From positions 1 through 9,079 of the forward strand of contig JAGZQF010000045.1 of NCBI GenBank assembly GCA_018382295.1: a DNA stretch of 9,079 nucleotides, in the 5' to 3' direction. Positions within the stretch are counted from its first letter, which is position 1, and each line of letters starts with the position of its first letter. A program made the position numbers and the translations under genes. This DNA comes from Collinsella sp. GTDB lineage: Bacteria > Actinomycetota > Coriobacteriia > Coriobacteriales > Coriobacteriaceae. Under the pieces are notes generated by a model. The model had not been told where the DNA came from. It was given only the letters and a program-made list of their open reading frames with translations, and made no database searches. This document shows positions 8,263 to 9,079 of the stretch, one piece after another.

Positions 8263-8607
8263 TTAGTTGTACACACGGTAGTTACACTTGAACTGGGTTA
8301 TGTGTCCATAGTTGGAGCGGTACCAACCCGACGTATAGCTGATTGCCTCTGCGCCTAGATAGTCGTAGCCCTTGTTGTAGCGAAGCTGACGGTAGGTCGT
8401 GTCGTACTCTGCTACGTAAAACGTGTCTCCAGAGAAGGCTTTGTACCGGTCCTTAACCGTCGAAGCCATGTACGCGGGTTCGACATCGCCTTTCTCCCCG
8501 TTGAGCGCATAGACGGGTGCCGCGATTCCGCATAAAGCCGTTGCCACGAGGATGGCGTAGACAGCCATGTGCGACGCATTGGACTTCAGCTGTTCAAATA
8601 GTTTCAT
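8263..8607 (-). CDS. Small exported Tyr-rich protein next to an ABC ATPase, function unknown
   Basis: I do not recognise this 114-residue protein. Residues 1-34 look like a signal peptide or membrane anchor: Lys2 and Lys8 at the N-terminus, a hydrophobic core at about 14-30, and PVYA before Leu35 as a possible signal peptidase I site. Cys26 follows TAL, which does not fit a lipobox. The remaining 80 residues hold 13 tyrosines and one cysteine near the C-terminus (FKCNYRVYN), including YRQLRYNKGYDYLG and SYTSGWYRSNYG. The ATG at 8607 is preferred over GTG 8616 because GGAGGTGA lies just upstream and it begins one base after the ABC ATPase stop, showing tight co-translation. G+C is near 50 percent, lower than secA. 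A secreted peptide, bacteriocin-like product or accessory subunit of the transporter is possible; it resembles lactococcin-972-type precursors only in size and aromatic richness. Confidence 0.72.
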   Translation of the reverse strand: MKLFEQLKSNASHMAVYAILVATALCGIAAPVYALNGEKGDVEPAYMASTVKDRYKAFSGDTFYVAEYDTTYRQLRYNKGYDYLGAEAISYTSGWYRSNYGHITQFKCNYRVYN

Positions 8608-8608
8608 G

Positions 8609-9079
8609 TCATTCACCTCCCTCGTATGTATCGAGGTATTCCTGCTTGAGCGTCTGCGAGGACGACTTGATCTTTTCCACGAGCGTGCCGGCTTCGATGA
8701 AGTAGAACGAGTTGGTAAGGTCTGCCAGGTCGTCGAGTAGATGGCTTGAAATGAGCACGCTGCGTCCCCGCGCCACTTCGCTGCGCATCGCGTCGCAGGA
8801 GGTTTTCCGTTTTCCCGGATCGAGGCCGTTCAGCGGTTCATCGAGGATGAGGTACGGACAATCGGTCGCTATCGCCATGGCAAGCTTTACCTGCTGCTTC
8901 ATTCCTGTCGAGAGTTTACGGGTCGGCTTGTCGAGATATGGGGAGATTCCGAGGGAGTCGCAGAGCGAGTCGATGTCGGCGGCCGATTTCCACGCCTCCC
9001 TAACGAAAGCAAGGTGCTCGATGGCCGATAGCGTGGGATAGAGATCCGCGCTGCCCGAAGAGCTCAGGTAGACGAGTTC
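8609..9079 (-). CDS. ABC transporter ATP-binding protein, 5' end outside the window
   Basis: The frame is open from 9079 to the TGA at 8609, giving 156 C-terminal residues of an ABC ATPase that powers import or export at the membrane. Visible motifs are the signature KLSTGMKQQV (residues 55-64 of the visible part), Walker B YLILDEP (76-82), D-loop LNGLDP (83-88) and H-loop ISSH (110-113). Walker A lies beyond the window edge. The ABC-2 style LSTGMKQ signature suggests the drug, bacteriocin or antibiotic-export group that pairs with a separate permease, not seen here. Where the Q-loop glutamine is expected the sequence reads VYLSSSGSADLYPTLSAIEHL, with serines instead. It is followed after one base by the Tyr-rich secreted protein, so both are one operon. 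Substrate unknown. Confidence 0.9.
   Translation of the reverse strand, partial: ELVYLSSSGSADLYPTLSAIEHLAFVREAWKSAADIDSLCDSLGISPYLDKPTRKLSTGMKQQVKLAMAIATDCPYLILDEPLNGLDPGKRKTSCDAMRSEVARGRSVLISSHLLDDLADLTNSFYFIEAGTLVEKIKSSSQTLKQEYLDTYEGGE

Overview
The window looks like chromosomal DNA from a high-GC Gram-positive of the class Coriobacteriia, probably Collinsella or a close relative. The evidence is an actinobacterial-type release factor 2 (SGPGGQ signature, no programmed frameshift), a transketolase split into N- and C-terminal polypeptides, a secA-prfB pair, and G+C-rich coding with lysine/alanine/glutamate-rich protein tails. This placement is inferred from protein signatures; no 16S or other marker is present. 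Every credible gene lies on the minus strand, so transcription runs from high to low coordinates. The long plus-strand reading frames are antisense shadows.

Right end (8213-9079): the C-terminal 156 codons of an ABC transporter ATPase enter from outside the window. One base after its stop begins a 114-residue secreted or membrane-anchored protein with an unusually tyrosine-rich mature part, followed by a strong terminator. G+C here is visibly lower than in the core genes, so this is probably an accessory cassette of unknown purpose. Region 8009-8212 has no gene but holds a 78-nt nested inverted repeat and a perfect 8-3-8 dyad.

Middle (4367-8008): rpmE (ribosomal protein L31) has a readable promoter, a two-hairpin leader, a good Shine-Dalgarno, a long Ala/Lys/Glu tail and a strong terminator. 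Next comes an intergenic stretch with two copies of a short repeat and a 16-bp palindrome, then secA (preprotein translocase ATPase). secA overlaps prfB (release factor 2) by one base, so the two are probably translationally coupled. The RF2 stop-codon recognition tripeptide reads Ser-Pro-Thr rather than the canonical Ser-Pro-Phe.

Left end (1-3218): a YitT-family membrane protein follows prfB, but an intrinsic terminator sits only 12 nt before its start codon, so its expression must depend on read-through. Then comes the two-gene transketolase operon (N-terminal ThDP-binding subunit, then C-terminal subunit), closed by a 13-bp hairpin. The first 94 bases are a string of small hairpins like the end of an IS200/IS605 element or a REP-type repeat. 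The core genes cover translation (rpmE, prfB), secretion (secA) and pentose-phosphate metabolism. The most novel items are the ABC/Tyr-rich protein pair, the RF2 SPT variant, the gated yitT leader and the L31 tail.
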